Positions 48,001-58,471 of a stretch of 64,000 bases of DNA are shown here, piece after piece. Positions within the stretch are counted from its first letter, which is position 1, and every line of letters begins with the position of its first letter. The notes under the pieces were generated by a model that worked only from the letters and a program-made list of their open reading frames with translations, was not told the origin of the DNA and did no database searches. Both the position numbers and the translations under genes were made by a program. The stretch is from Agroathelia rolfsii (lineage: Eukaryota > Basidiomycota > Agaricomycetes > Amylocorticiales > Amylocorticiaceae), in NCBI GenBank assembly GCA_018343915.1, contig JABRWF010000006.1, forward strand, positions 1,488,001-1,552,000, read 5' to 3'.

Positions 48001-49592
48001 CAAAAAGATTCAAGGCATCCTCGCCATCTCTCCCGATGATGGACCTTCGTCTCAGCTGTATCGAGAACTTGCCGAGCATACTGAGGGTCTCATTGAGACT
48101 ATTACGCTGCAAATGGCTCATGTGTTTGATCGGCCTGATGAGTTAATGAAGGATGAAAACTGGCGGCTTGCCAAGCATCTCATACAAACTCTGAATACGT
48201 TCTGTGATCATGCGTTCTTGGCGGAATCGCTCACTGTTAACATCCTCACTTCTTTGCTCGAAGAGTTGACCTTGAGACTGCTCGAAACTGATGATAGCCC
48301 AACGCCGAAGATCAAGGACCTCTCACGGTTTATTAATATGATCATATTGCGACTATTTGCTAAGGGAAGGCGAATGTCAATCTTCCGGTGAGACCAGGAG
48401 CTCTACTTCCTTTTTTTCTTTGTTGATATTGTCCACTCCAGCGCTCTCTTTGCTTTACTATTACAGATAGTCAAACCTTTCCCTGCAAATGGAACATTAC
48501 CAGATTCGACGGAGGCCAAAGTTGCCGAGCTCGTGCTCAAGTGCATCTGGAAGTTGGCACGAAATATTCCAGAAGATCTCAATAAGCTATCTTTGGATCC
48601 TGTAGAGCTGTTCCCTGCAGTAGAACATTTCCTACAGTCTGTTCCTCCCAACGAATGGCGAGCGCGTGCGAGTAACAAGGTCCCGTGTGGTGACATGCCT
48701 CTGCGCACCATTAAGGTTATCATTCAACATGTAGTCGGTATGGTTGAAGTAGGCTTCGTTGTTTGCTCATTGCTGACTTTTCTACAGCCCACTATGGCGA
48801 TGAAACGTATGATCTTCTGTCGTCCTCCTTCGATGACCCCTCAGCCACGATCGTGTACCCTTACGTCTATCGTATACTTAATACTAATAGCACGAAGAGC
48901 CCAGCGGACCTCGGCGACAGAAGGTTCGATACTGCACAGGACAGCAGACCCGGCTCGACTCTGTCAGACCGTCCCGGCTCGCCAATATCCTCTTCGGGTG
49001 CATCTTTGAGCCATCATCGATCCTCTCCCGGCCATAGGGCAACGCAGAGTGTATCTTCATTCAATGGCAGCGGCCCCTTCTCCCCGCATACGGAGGAAGA
49101 TGATCCCGAAACTCAACTGCTTGCTATTATAGGCCACATCTCTAGCGAAACTACGGGTGCGATGCACAAGGAAGGCATTACAGAGCTCCATCAGTTCTTG
49201 AAGCAGTATCCACACAAGCGACCGCGCGTGGAAAAATTGCTCGAGTCTACGGGGCCAGCGTTCCGCAAGTATATCAACCGGGCACTAGCCAGCCGTGCGG
49301 CCGAGGACGAAGAGAGGAACGCAGCCGTAGCTGTCACACTATCTAGTCAGTCGCCTTGATTGGTTGGTCTGGGGTTTTCATCATTCATTTTACTTTACCT
49401 TTTAATGCAGAACTCGAATCTCGTGCCAATGTGCCAGGCTCACCTCAGAGCGGGCATTCTGAGCCAGTGCCCCACTCCCCGCGAAGAGAGACGTCGACAA
49501 TAAACCAAGACAAGCTATCGCGGCTTCATGACATCTTTCAGTATAGATCGAGTACCGCTAGCAATGCTTCTGGTGGAGCAGGAAGCCGATGA
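42085..49592 (+). CDS. XMAP215/Dis1/Stu2 family TOG-domain microtubule polymerase
   Basis: Plus-end microtubule polymerase that also cooperates with the gamma-tubulin complex in nucleation. Fifteen exons (first 42085-42489, largest 45195-46912, last 49411-49592) sum to 6714 nt, 2237 residues, the size of metazoan-type five-TOG members. TOG1 begins near LSHKNWKARVHAYESL. TOG2 follows at about residue 295 (LASSKWKERKEALDEL), TOG3 at about 675 (LGDANWKTRLAALEEL), TOG4 at about 935 (SEAWKTKKEALETL) and TOG5 at about 1300. Each TOG shows the Trp-Lys/Arg loop that binds tubulin. Pro/Ala/Lys-rich linkers after TOG2 and TOG4 are the basic lattice-binding type. The C-terminal helical domain (LSRFINMIILRLF to LARNIPEDL) is conserved, and a last helix precedes a Ser-rich tail. 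One exon uses an AAG 3' site at 47310. Confidence 0.94.
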
Positions 49593-49890
49593 TTTCTATA
49601 CGCACCCACGTTCATATGTTCTGATATTAGGATGATTGTAATTATGTGTAGTGAATACAAGTCATTAGAGACTCGTGCTGGCATCACATGCGATGATTGT
49701 CGTCTGAGATAGGCATCGAAGTCGCCGTACCTGTAGCTAGTGGGGATTGGGGCTGATGTCATCACAAATGAGTCATGTGTCCTAGCTCAATATCGCTGCT
49801 AAATGAGGTCACTTCCCGGCCTCTTACCTTCATCACAACCACGCGCAGGCGCTCATACCCTCTCATCTGCTTTCAACTTTTGCATGCATC
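49593..49890. other. Intergenic region between XMAP215 and acyltransferase genes
   Basis: Tandem genes 298 bp apart. It holds the XMAP215 3' UTR and the next promoter; nothing else seen. Confidence 0.5.
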
Positions 49891-52804
49891 ATGACCATCC
49901 AAGGCGAACGAAAACTCATCTATGAGACTGCTCTCTTCTTCTGGCGGATTGTTGTTCAAATCTTCTTCCGAGAAATACGCCCTCGCGGTGCCTTCAACAT
50001 TCCTTCACAAGGCCCCGTCATTTTTGTTGCTGCTCCCCATTCTAACCAGGTTAGCTCTCTTTCGATATCTGCTCCCTGCTGGATGCTAACTGTGGACTCA
50101 AAGTTTCTCGATCCTCTGCTCCTCGCCCAAGAAGTATGGAAAGAACGTCGACGAACAGTACAGTTCCTCGCTGCTGCAAAAAGCATGCAAAGGAAATACG
50201 TTGGATTTTTGATTCGCCTCATGTCCAGTAGTACGTGGTCTGGGCAAGTTACATAGAAGATGCCGTCTTTGCTGATAATTTTCTTCGCTTTTTGTTAGTA
50301 CCCGTCGCGCGTGCTGCAGACGATGCAAAACCCGGAAAAGGTCGAATCAGGCTATCGGAAGATGACCCATGTGTTGTTCTTGGAGAGGGCACTTCGTTCA
50401 CTACCGATTTCACTCCCAAGATGCAGATAATGCTGCCAAAGTCCGTTGGGTCTGCAGTGGCTGAAGTCGTTGAAATCATTTCGGATATAGAACTCAAGAT
50501 CAAGCGTGAATTCGGAGGTGAAAGCGGGAAAGGTACCAGCAAAATCAAAGAAAAGCTCGCAGAACTCAAGACACAGGGCACCAATGGGCTCGAGTACAAG
50601 AAACTGCCTTACGTGGACCAGCAAGAAATGTACCGTCATGTCTATTCTTGCCTTAGGGATGGTGGTGCCATCGGCATTTTCCCGGAAGGTATGTCTATCT
50701 TCGCATATCTACCCTGTCCTCTTTTGTAATTTTCTACAGGCGGCAGCCATGATAGGACGGACCTACTTCCATTGAAAGCTGGTGTTTCCATGATGGCGCT
50801 CGGAGCCATGGCGAATGATCCCACCGTTAAAGTCAAAATAGTTCCTGTTGGGTTGTCGTACTTCCATGCACATCGCTTCCGTTCCCGTGGTGTCGTTGAG
50901 TTTGGGGCTGCGATGGATGTTCCACAAAGATATGTGGACATGTTCAAGCAAGGTGGACAGCAGAAACGCGAAGCAGTTGCAAAGTTCCTTGACCTGGTAT
51001 ATAATGGTCTGAAGACTGTCACCGTGCGAGCGCCGGACTATGATACGTTGATGGTAAGAACCCTCTATCATTCGAGAGAGTTGCACAGCTCATCCTGCCC
51101 GTCTTAGTTGATCCAAGCCGTCCGCCGTCTCTATCGCACTCCCGATCAACATCTATCTCTGGGACAAGTTGTGGAGCTTAATCGACGCCTATTGGAGGGT
51201 TACACCCATTTCAAGGACGAACCACGGGTCCAGGCACTTCGAGAGAACGTCTTGAAGTATAACCGAAAACTAAGAGATCTTGGAATTCGGGATCATCAGG
51301 TGACATTCACGTTATGATAACTTATTCCTATCCTCTCATATGACTGCAGGTTCCAAGAGCCCAAAAAGCCAGTTGGAAAACCCTGAGTCTTCTTGTCTAT
51401 CGCGTTGGCCTTTTACTGGTGTGGACCATCCTAGCCCTGCCGGGCACGATTCTTAACGGGCCCATGTTTATCCTCGCCGCCGTCATCTCGAGGAAGAAAG
51501 CAAAGGGTAAACTTCAATCACACTATTGACTATATCAAGTACTGACAAAATCAATCACAGAGGCTCTTGCGGCGTCCGTCGTCAAGGTCGCCGCTAAGGA
51601 TGTCATCGGGACATGGAAAGTACTGATTTCGCTTGGTGTCGCCCCAGTATTATACGGTTTCTATGCATTCCTTGCAACCCTTCTGGCGATTGAAGCTGGC
51701 GCATCCTTGAAATGGAAAATATGGACACCTTGCCTTGTTATCCTTGCACTTCCGTTCATGAATTACGCGGCACTCAAGTTTGGAGAGGCTGGCTTTGATG
51801 TCCTAAAGTGTGTTCTCTCATTCGATCACACAGAATCCAATTGGCTTATTCATGTTACTTATAGATCACTCCCTCCCCTTATTGTTGCGCTGCTTCCTGG
51901 CCAGTCTAATTCATTGGAGAAGTTGAAGGCTATGCGCGCCGAACTTTCGAATGAGGTTGTTAGTCTGATCAATGAATATGGTCCCCAGTTATATGATGAT
52001 TTCGAAGAAGTATGTAATGCCTGAGTAGGGGATTGTGTCGTTCAGCTTTCAAACTGATATGTTCTCAATTTTAGTGGCGCATGGTTGCCCCGTCCGCGAG
52101 CGTGCCTGCGTCTGGCGGTAGATCCGGCATCTGGAGACGCAAGACCAGCAATGGCACCATTGACGCTCAGGGCAATCTCTTGATCCACCCCATGGTAAGA
52201 GCCATAATACCTTTTGAAATTTCGGTACTGATATTTCTCCCCCCGTCCCTGTTCCTGTCCCTGTCTAGGCCTGGCTAGACGAGAGACTGTTCGGTTGGAG
52301 CCACAGTGCCAAGCTCGGCCGGAGTGCCTGGAGCGGCAATGTCCCTAGCCGCGATATTAGCGCTATGGCCACACCAGAGGTGTCCGATGACGAGGAAGAC
52401 ACGGGTGATTACGATGATGTTATTGGCTGGATCCCGGCTCATGGTAGCAGTGGCGGTGACCTGCTGGGGCAGCCAAATCATCAGGGCAAGTCGAGGAGTC
52501 GTAATGGATCTTGGGCTGATTTGCAGCGGCTCCGCCATGCTAGTGGTGCTGGTATGTGTTCTTATCATTGCTGTCTGTCTTCACGGGAGAAAAAGAACAG
52601 ACAAACTCAATACTGTCTTTTTTTTATATGCCAGATGGACATCTTTATTCCACACCACATCAACGCAAGCCTAGTCTGAGCGATAGTGTTCATGTCGACA
52701 GGATTGCAGCTGAAGACCAAGAAAAAGTATTCACGGATGTCACGCACCACATCAACGCGGAGATCAAGCAGAGAAAGGCGCTGGGCAAAGATCAGGCGGA
52801 CTAA
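49891..52804 (+). CDS. Glycerol-3-phosphate O-acyltransferase (Sct1/Gpt2 type)
   Basis: ER membrane enzyme for the first acylation of glycerol-3-phosphate in phospholipid and triacylglycerol synthesis. Eleven exons (49891-50049, 50104-50230, 50299-50688, 50740-51053, 51108-51299, 51350-51506, 51561-51807, 51865-52009, 52075-52194, 52269-52551, 52635-52804) give 767 residues. Acyltransferase motif I is APHSNQFLDPLLL; motif III is GAIGIFPEGGSHDRTDLLPLK; motif IV is VKIVPVGLSYFHAHRFRSR. Several membrane helices follow, around LLVYRVGLLLVWTILALPG and VLISLGVAPVLYGFYAF. The C-terminal 180 residues are an acidic, Ser-rich cytosolic tail, the region that is phosphoregulated in yeast Gpt2. The 3' UTR carries a C10-TCTC run at 52872. 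The second exon uses an AAG 3' splice site. Confidence 0.92.
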
Positions 52805-53049
52805 ACACTTTTCCTATCTCTTTTCTTTTCTTTTCTTTTTCAAAAACTTTTGGTAGTAATACCAATAATGACCCCCCCCCCTCTCACTCTACGTGTTTTG
52901 TATTATGGTGAATAATTGTGGACTTGATACGATACTTATATTTGACCTTATACTCTGCTGAATTTTCAATAAACAATCATGATGCCATACATTGACACAG
53001 AAGGATATTTTTTGTGGGACCAATTTGACACGTCTAGCACGTGCTGTCG

Positions 53050-54997
53050 TTATAATTCGAGAGGCTTGCCGATGGTCAGGTTCTCGACCCCATTCTCTGT
53101 GATCCTGCAAAATAATAAAAGCTCGATTAGGCATGAATGACAGGCTGGCAGGGAAAAGATAATTACAGTAGCGTCTCCTCGAACTGGGCGCTCTTCCTGC
53201 CGTCCTCGGTGGTGGCCGTCCAGTTGTCGGGCCAATGCACGTCGCCCCAGTTTGTGCCAAGGTTGAGCATCTGCCAAACGGTATGATTAAATTATTTCCG
53301 ATGAATTCAAATAAGGAACATACAGGTTCAATCGTAAAGCACTATTCCGAAAAAGTAGATGATTAATCTATGTAGACAGGGATATCAGTGACACGAGAGA
53401 CAGCTAACCATTCCGGGCTTCATTGTCCCAATAGCTTTATTCTTGGCGTAATGTGGGATATTTGGGGCAGTGTGGAAAAGGTCGTTAACACCATGGCCGG
53501 TATATGTTCTCACAACAGCGCAGCCATTTTGCCTTGCTACCGGTTCACTTTATTTATTTAATTTTTGAGTTTTTCCCTTTTAATGTATCGATAGAAAAAA
53601 AATACATTGCCTTGCCAAGGTCGCGGAATAGAGCACCGGGTTTACAGAGCTTAATAGCCTCGTCTAAGGATTGTCGGCAGGTGCGAATGAGCTTTTTATC
53701 CTCTTCGCTGATCTTGCCCACAGGGTATGTCTCATTAAGATCTGCATGGAAGCCTAGTCAATCAATCTTTGGGTTAGTGATGATGACCATGATTAATGAA
53801 GTTGGGATTGTATGCCGCACCGTCATAATACACCGAGATATCTATGCAGTTCAATTAGTTTCAGCTTCTTTGGGGATGATAGACACGTGATGGAAACCTA
53901 GATTGATAATATCGCCCTCTTGAAGTTTGCGCTGGTCCGGAATACCGTGACAAATCACTTCATTGACCGATCTAATATAAAGAGTTAACATATACCCAGG
54001 CTAAATTGAGGATCCTTTGAATGACCCACGTGCAAACAGATTTCGGGAAGCCACGGTAATTCAGAGGCGAGGGATAAGCACCGCGCTCGATGGTAGCGTT
54101 GTGCACGATTTCGTCTAGAGCATCTGTCGTGATACCAGGACGAATGTGCGAAGCAGTAAGATCAAGGATTTCTCGGCCCATCTAAAATGCCATAATTATA
54201 ATTGCCAGTAAGGTTTCACAGTCCGTCAAAACTATGGGATAACCACTCACACGACAGACGACCCTCATCTTCTCTTGTTCCTCTTTACTCAATATGCGCG
54301 GGGGCTGGCCGGCCAATCTACGCTCAGATTTTGGCTCTCCTACGATATAGGAGCAGAGAGAAAGGGAAGATGATTAATCACGCCGAAAACTCACATCGTC
54401 CAGTTTACCTGACGAAAGAAGCGCTTAAACATACCGTCTTGAGCGTAATCCGGTCGTGGGATGTGTGCTGGCACTTGACGTTTTGGGGAAAGCGGGTATA
54501 TCGGTCGTAGAGACCCAGTGTAGCTGTAGTTGGGGAATGGGATGTATGTTCCCTCTGATTCACCAAAGATCAAGCACTATACATCACACAAGGCTTCTTG
54601 ACCGATATGCGCTTACCCTCTAGCCTGGTTCCTTGAGAAGATGGCCCCTTGGCAAGATCATGTACAATTTTGTGCGTTTTCTATAGTAAGAAACATTATG
54701 ATTTATGCGCCTGTTTTGATGTCACTTTACATACCCCTATTGAAATCGTCAGTTACAGTAAACTAGATCGACTTTTATGACGCACAATTAGCCTTGAAGC
54801 ATTCCTGGCCACAGAAGAACGAGCCTCTGATCCCGAGTCTGACAAACCAATCCAACAACAACAAAATTCAATAAAGGATTGTTCCCAAAGAAAGTCAAGA
54901 TCCAGACAGACTTGCTGCATGTAGGACATTCAAGACGAGAGACGGGGTTGCCGTTAATGCAGTTGGAGCTCTGGCACTGTACTTCCGCAGCACTCAT
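53050..54997 (-). CDS. MAP1: Methionine aminopeptidase 1
   Basis: Removes initiator Met from nascent chains at the ribosome. About twelve exons run from the ATG at 54997 to the TAA at 53052-53050. The N-terminal zinc-finger part has [12 protein letters not shown] and [23 protein letters not shown], the ribosome-binding C-rich domain of type 1a enzymes. A linker follows with [11 protein letters not shown]. The catalytic pita-bread domain shows [38 protein letters not shown] (two metal-binding Asp), [18 protein letters not shown] (His ligand), FTIEPMLN (Glu) and the closing ETLLITENGVE. A 2-nt exon (54736-54735) is needed to make the conserved Trp after CFKAN. An alternative ATG lies three codons upstream. 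Confidence 0.92.
54735..54736 (-). other. 2-nt micro-exon (GG) of the MAP1 gene
   Basis: On the minus strand two G bases lie between a 3' site (TTTCAATAG) and a 5' site (GTATGT). The introns on either side are 49 nt (54785-54737) and 54 nt (54734-54681). The previous exon ends with one base T; T+GG makes the Trp of the family motif CFKANWKTHK. Splicing straight from the T to the next exon would read TAA and stop. Confidence 0.75.
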
Positions 54998-55810
54998 ATT
55001 GCGCAATGGTGAATATAGATCAAAAAGTTTCCTTCAATAGCCGGGCCTGCCAGAAGATCCAAGCTGCAATCACGTGCCATGTTTTGCTTTGCTCGGCTTA
55101 ATTATAATGTGAATCGAGGTGAAGATATCATTACTTTCAATAATAAATACATGTTCAACCCTCCCGACTGTTTAATAGTTCGTTCGTGCATGTGCATGTA
55201 CATGTATTCCTTTATATAAAGCGACGTGTACATGTATGATGCATGCTTTTGAGCAAGACTACGAAGCTATCGTATCCTGGTAAAGAAAAGTATGTGAACA
55301 AAAAAACCTTAGCACCAGATCAAGTAGGTAGTAAAACGAAGACAAGAGAGATAAAGAAAAGAAAAACATAATGATACAGTAAGAAGTATTATGTATGTCG
55401 CGGCCCAACAGGAAAGTCGAAGACTGACTAAGAGGAATGTGTATGACGAAATAGTATGACGGTGATTAAAAAGAGAAAAGCAGAGGAATGGCAGATGAAA
55501 ACACGACGGTATAGGACATATGAGAGTAAAGGATATTATGAGTACGTGACCGATGATTGTCTAGAGATAGCAAAATTATAAGGTAGATGCGAGAGACGGA
55601 TGGCGAGTGCCTAATGAGAGCGATATATGACAACATCGGAGCAGCGCAAGCACAAGAATCGGACCAAGAAAGCGTGCGAGCTCCGAAGAAAGAGAAACAG
55701 AGAAAGAAAGGAAATATAACGATAAAGTATAGACCACAAGAAGTGGGCAGAACATGTCGCAGACATGGGTCCGGATAGGAGGCATCAAGCATAAGGCACC
55801 CCGCAGATCT
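54998..55810. other. Intergenic region
   Basis: MAP1 promoter and 3' flank of the next minus-strand gene. Purine-rich low-complexity sequence at 55300-55760 on the plus strand (pyrimidine-rich on the transcript strand). No gene supported. Confidence 0.5.
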
Positions 55811-56789
55811 TTACCGAGAAGCATAATGAGACGAAGGACGGAACTCCGTGCGGAAGGAGTACTTGGGATCGCTGCAGGCGCGGTAGAGTTTTCGATAATG
55901 TGATTGGCCGAAGATGGCAATAAGTGTGGCCTCATTCGCGTCCACCCATTCGACCTTGGGGAGTCCTCGGCTAGTTTCGTAGTAGCCATCCTGGACTTGT
56001 TCTTCCATCACCAGGGTGACCATGCCAGTTAATAGGCATTGAATAAGGTTCAACATATCTGATAGCGGCTGCACTAATTTCCGCTGAGTCGCGAAGATGT
56101 CGGAGTGGAAGACCATTTGCCATTGTACACGGCGGTCTGGCGAGAAGAACGATGTTGCCTGTTGAGGGAGCTGTAATCTCTGACTAAGGCCAAGGGCCAT
56201 GCCATTCTGCGCTCGTCTGGAAGGTCGTTCGATAGTGAAGAGCATACGAGGGTCGGATGGGTGTACATCAACCCAACCGTGTTCCTGTACAAGTTGTGTT
56301 TTTAAACTGAGTAGCCACCGATGAGCACGTGCATATGTGGTGCCGAGCGCCTCAGCAGATGTGAGCGGTATGCCTGTTCGCTGAGCCCAAGAGTCCATGT
56401 TACGGACATCGCTGGAGAAGACGACCTGCGCAGATGAGGCCATGGGATAAGTTGTGGCAACTGGTAAAGGATTCGGTTGGGGCTGTGGTCGCGAAAAAGT
56501 AGGTCGACGACGCTGCATCATCATAAACAGCGAGAAGAGACGATCAATGACTAAAGTTACGTAGACCAGGAGTACTGATATATACGTACAATGGCACCGC
56601 AGAATGAAAGCCAGGCGGTAAAGGTGAGGTAAAGGCCTTATGCGAGAGAATAGCAGCCTGTGCTGAGGAAGAAGGGGTGGAGGACGAGACAGGACAGCAC
56701 GAGACGACCGAATTTGTACGCAAGGGCGGCGGCGGCTGGCGGTTGGCCGGTCCCGGCGCTACGATCGTCGCCACCGTGAAACGTTTCAT
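55811..56789 (-). CDS. Conserved-looking protein of unknown function (301 aa)
   Basis: Two exons (56789-56586 and 56512-55811) sum to 906 nt. I do not recognise the family. The N-terminus (MKRFTVATIVAPGPANRQ) is basic and lacks acidic residues, then Ser/Pro-rich to about residue 65, which would fit a mitochondrial targeting sequence or disorder. From about residue 100 the chain looks folded: SSDVRNMDSWAQRTGIP, then TTYARAHRWLLSLKTQL, HPSDPRMLFTIERPSRR, a long helix LVQPLSDMLNLIQCLLTGM, and WVDANEATLIAIFGQSHY near the end. It has no membrane helix. Codon use and the uninterrupted 234-codon second exon support a real gene. Confidence 0.65.
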
Positions 56790-58471
56790 GGTGACGGCAA
56801 AGCTGAAGCTTTTTCCCCCCGAATTCCAACCGAATATTGTGGATTCGAGCCAGAAATTCCTAGATTAGGACAACATTATGACTAATTGTCTCAAAATATG
56901 TCGTTCCTCCGGCCCCCACGCCGCTTGATCTGGCCATAACAACATGCACAATACTGAAGGCATCAACTACAATGCGACCAATACATACAAAGCACAATGC
57001 CTCATGTATCACGTCCAACAGCCAGACGGACGCTTAGTTGAATATGAGCCTTTTCTATTGCCTCTGAGAGAAAAAAAAAAGGCTTTGCTTGTCGAGTCCC
57101 CATAGTTAGATCTTAATGACAGCGCCCGCGCTAGCCACGCATCAAGGGCCGTGACCATGTCGATAGCACCATTCTTCCGATAGTAGATAGAAATTCCAGG
57201 CGTCATGACGTCGCGTTTCTGTCTTATGTTGCAAAGCTATTTTCAAGCGAGTGTGGTAAAACCACATTCAATAACCACCTCCGCTTGCCAGTGGTCGCGC
57301 GACAAATGCGACTCATGTGCCAGCGCACTCTCGGGCTTGGATGCTGTGCGTGGGCGTATGCTGTTATCCACGAGTTGCTCGGCCCGGTATTGATACCGTT
57401 TTACATCCTTTAAAATGGCTTGCCCAGTGCCCTGTTACCACTGCTGGCGATGATCTGGGTTACAATTAGGACAGCTTGGCCGGAATGCCAGTCCAACGGT
57501 GGGAAACAAGCATGAACATTCGCCGAGCACGGAAGTATTCCCGGGCCATCATTACGTACAAGGGTTGCCCATATATGGTCAAAGTACAGCATGAGGCTCA
57601 CAAGGCACCAAATCTTATTCCGGGCCTCGCCCGGACGGCAAACGTCAAACATCGCTTGTTTCTCTTGAAAGCAAATTCATGGGAGTTGTTTTCAGTCTTG
57701 TTATTGGATACTTTGTGCTATCCGCAGGCGGAGGCTCTTTATAGCCGTCTTAGTATTGGCCTGGGCGCATCCCAGCTAGACAAAATAGGATACAAAGGGC
57801 ATACGAAATTCCGGAGATATGAAAGAACAATGTATATATAGATGGCTGGTAACATCTAAATTACTGTCATCAGAGACTCGGTGTTCTAATGTTATTGCTT
57901 ATTGTTTTGTAATGTATTAATTTCAGCCAGTAAACCGTGGACTACGGCGTGGTATGACAACACATTTAATGACAACATGAATGCCCAATCATCGATCCCA
58001 CCCACTAGCATTCATGATCATATGCCCCTGCCAGCGACCATGATGCGGCTGTATAATGCTACTACATGTACTAGTATTGGTTCTAGCACTGGTGGCTCAT
58101 AATATTAAATCAAGTTGGAGTCAGTCAGGTATCCGCTGACTGAGCTTACCTTGCACCCAATGCAATTGATATATAGTGCGGCTCGGACTGCGATGATGTC
58201 CTGTGGTGTCCCCAGGGTCTATTTCGAACTTCGAGTGTGGAATAAGAGTGGCTTCTGTGGCTTCTGGAGTCTAGCTGTGACTTTACTCACGTGATGTATG
58301 TGACATGGGGGCACTGACTCGAACACCAAGATCATCTTCCATACGTACCACTACTACCATACTTTGACTACTGTGGATACTTGTGCTACAAAAAAGATCC
58401 AGCTCCTTATCCATATATCTCTCTGGTCTATCTGTATTACAAACTATCACGTTGCAAATATACAAGCTATC
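56790..58471. other. 1.7-kb intergenic region
   Basis: No supported gene. A 121-codon plus-strand reading frame (57476-57841) lacks recognisable features or exon structure and is not called. The right end is the eIF2B-alpha promoter, with CACGTG near 58289 and TGACTC near 58315. Confidence 0.5.

Noticed and set aside
57476..57841. 121-codon plus-strand open frame
   Set aside because: No recognisable domain, no flanking splice signals giving a longer product, and an overlapping opposite frame of similar length.
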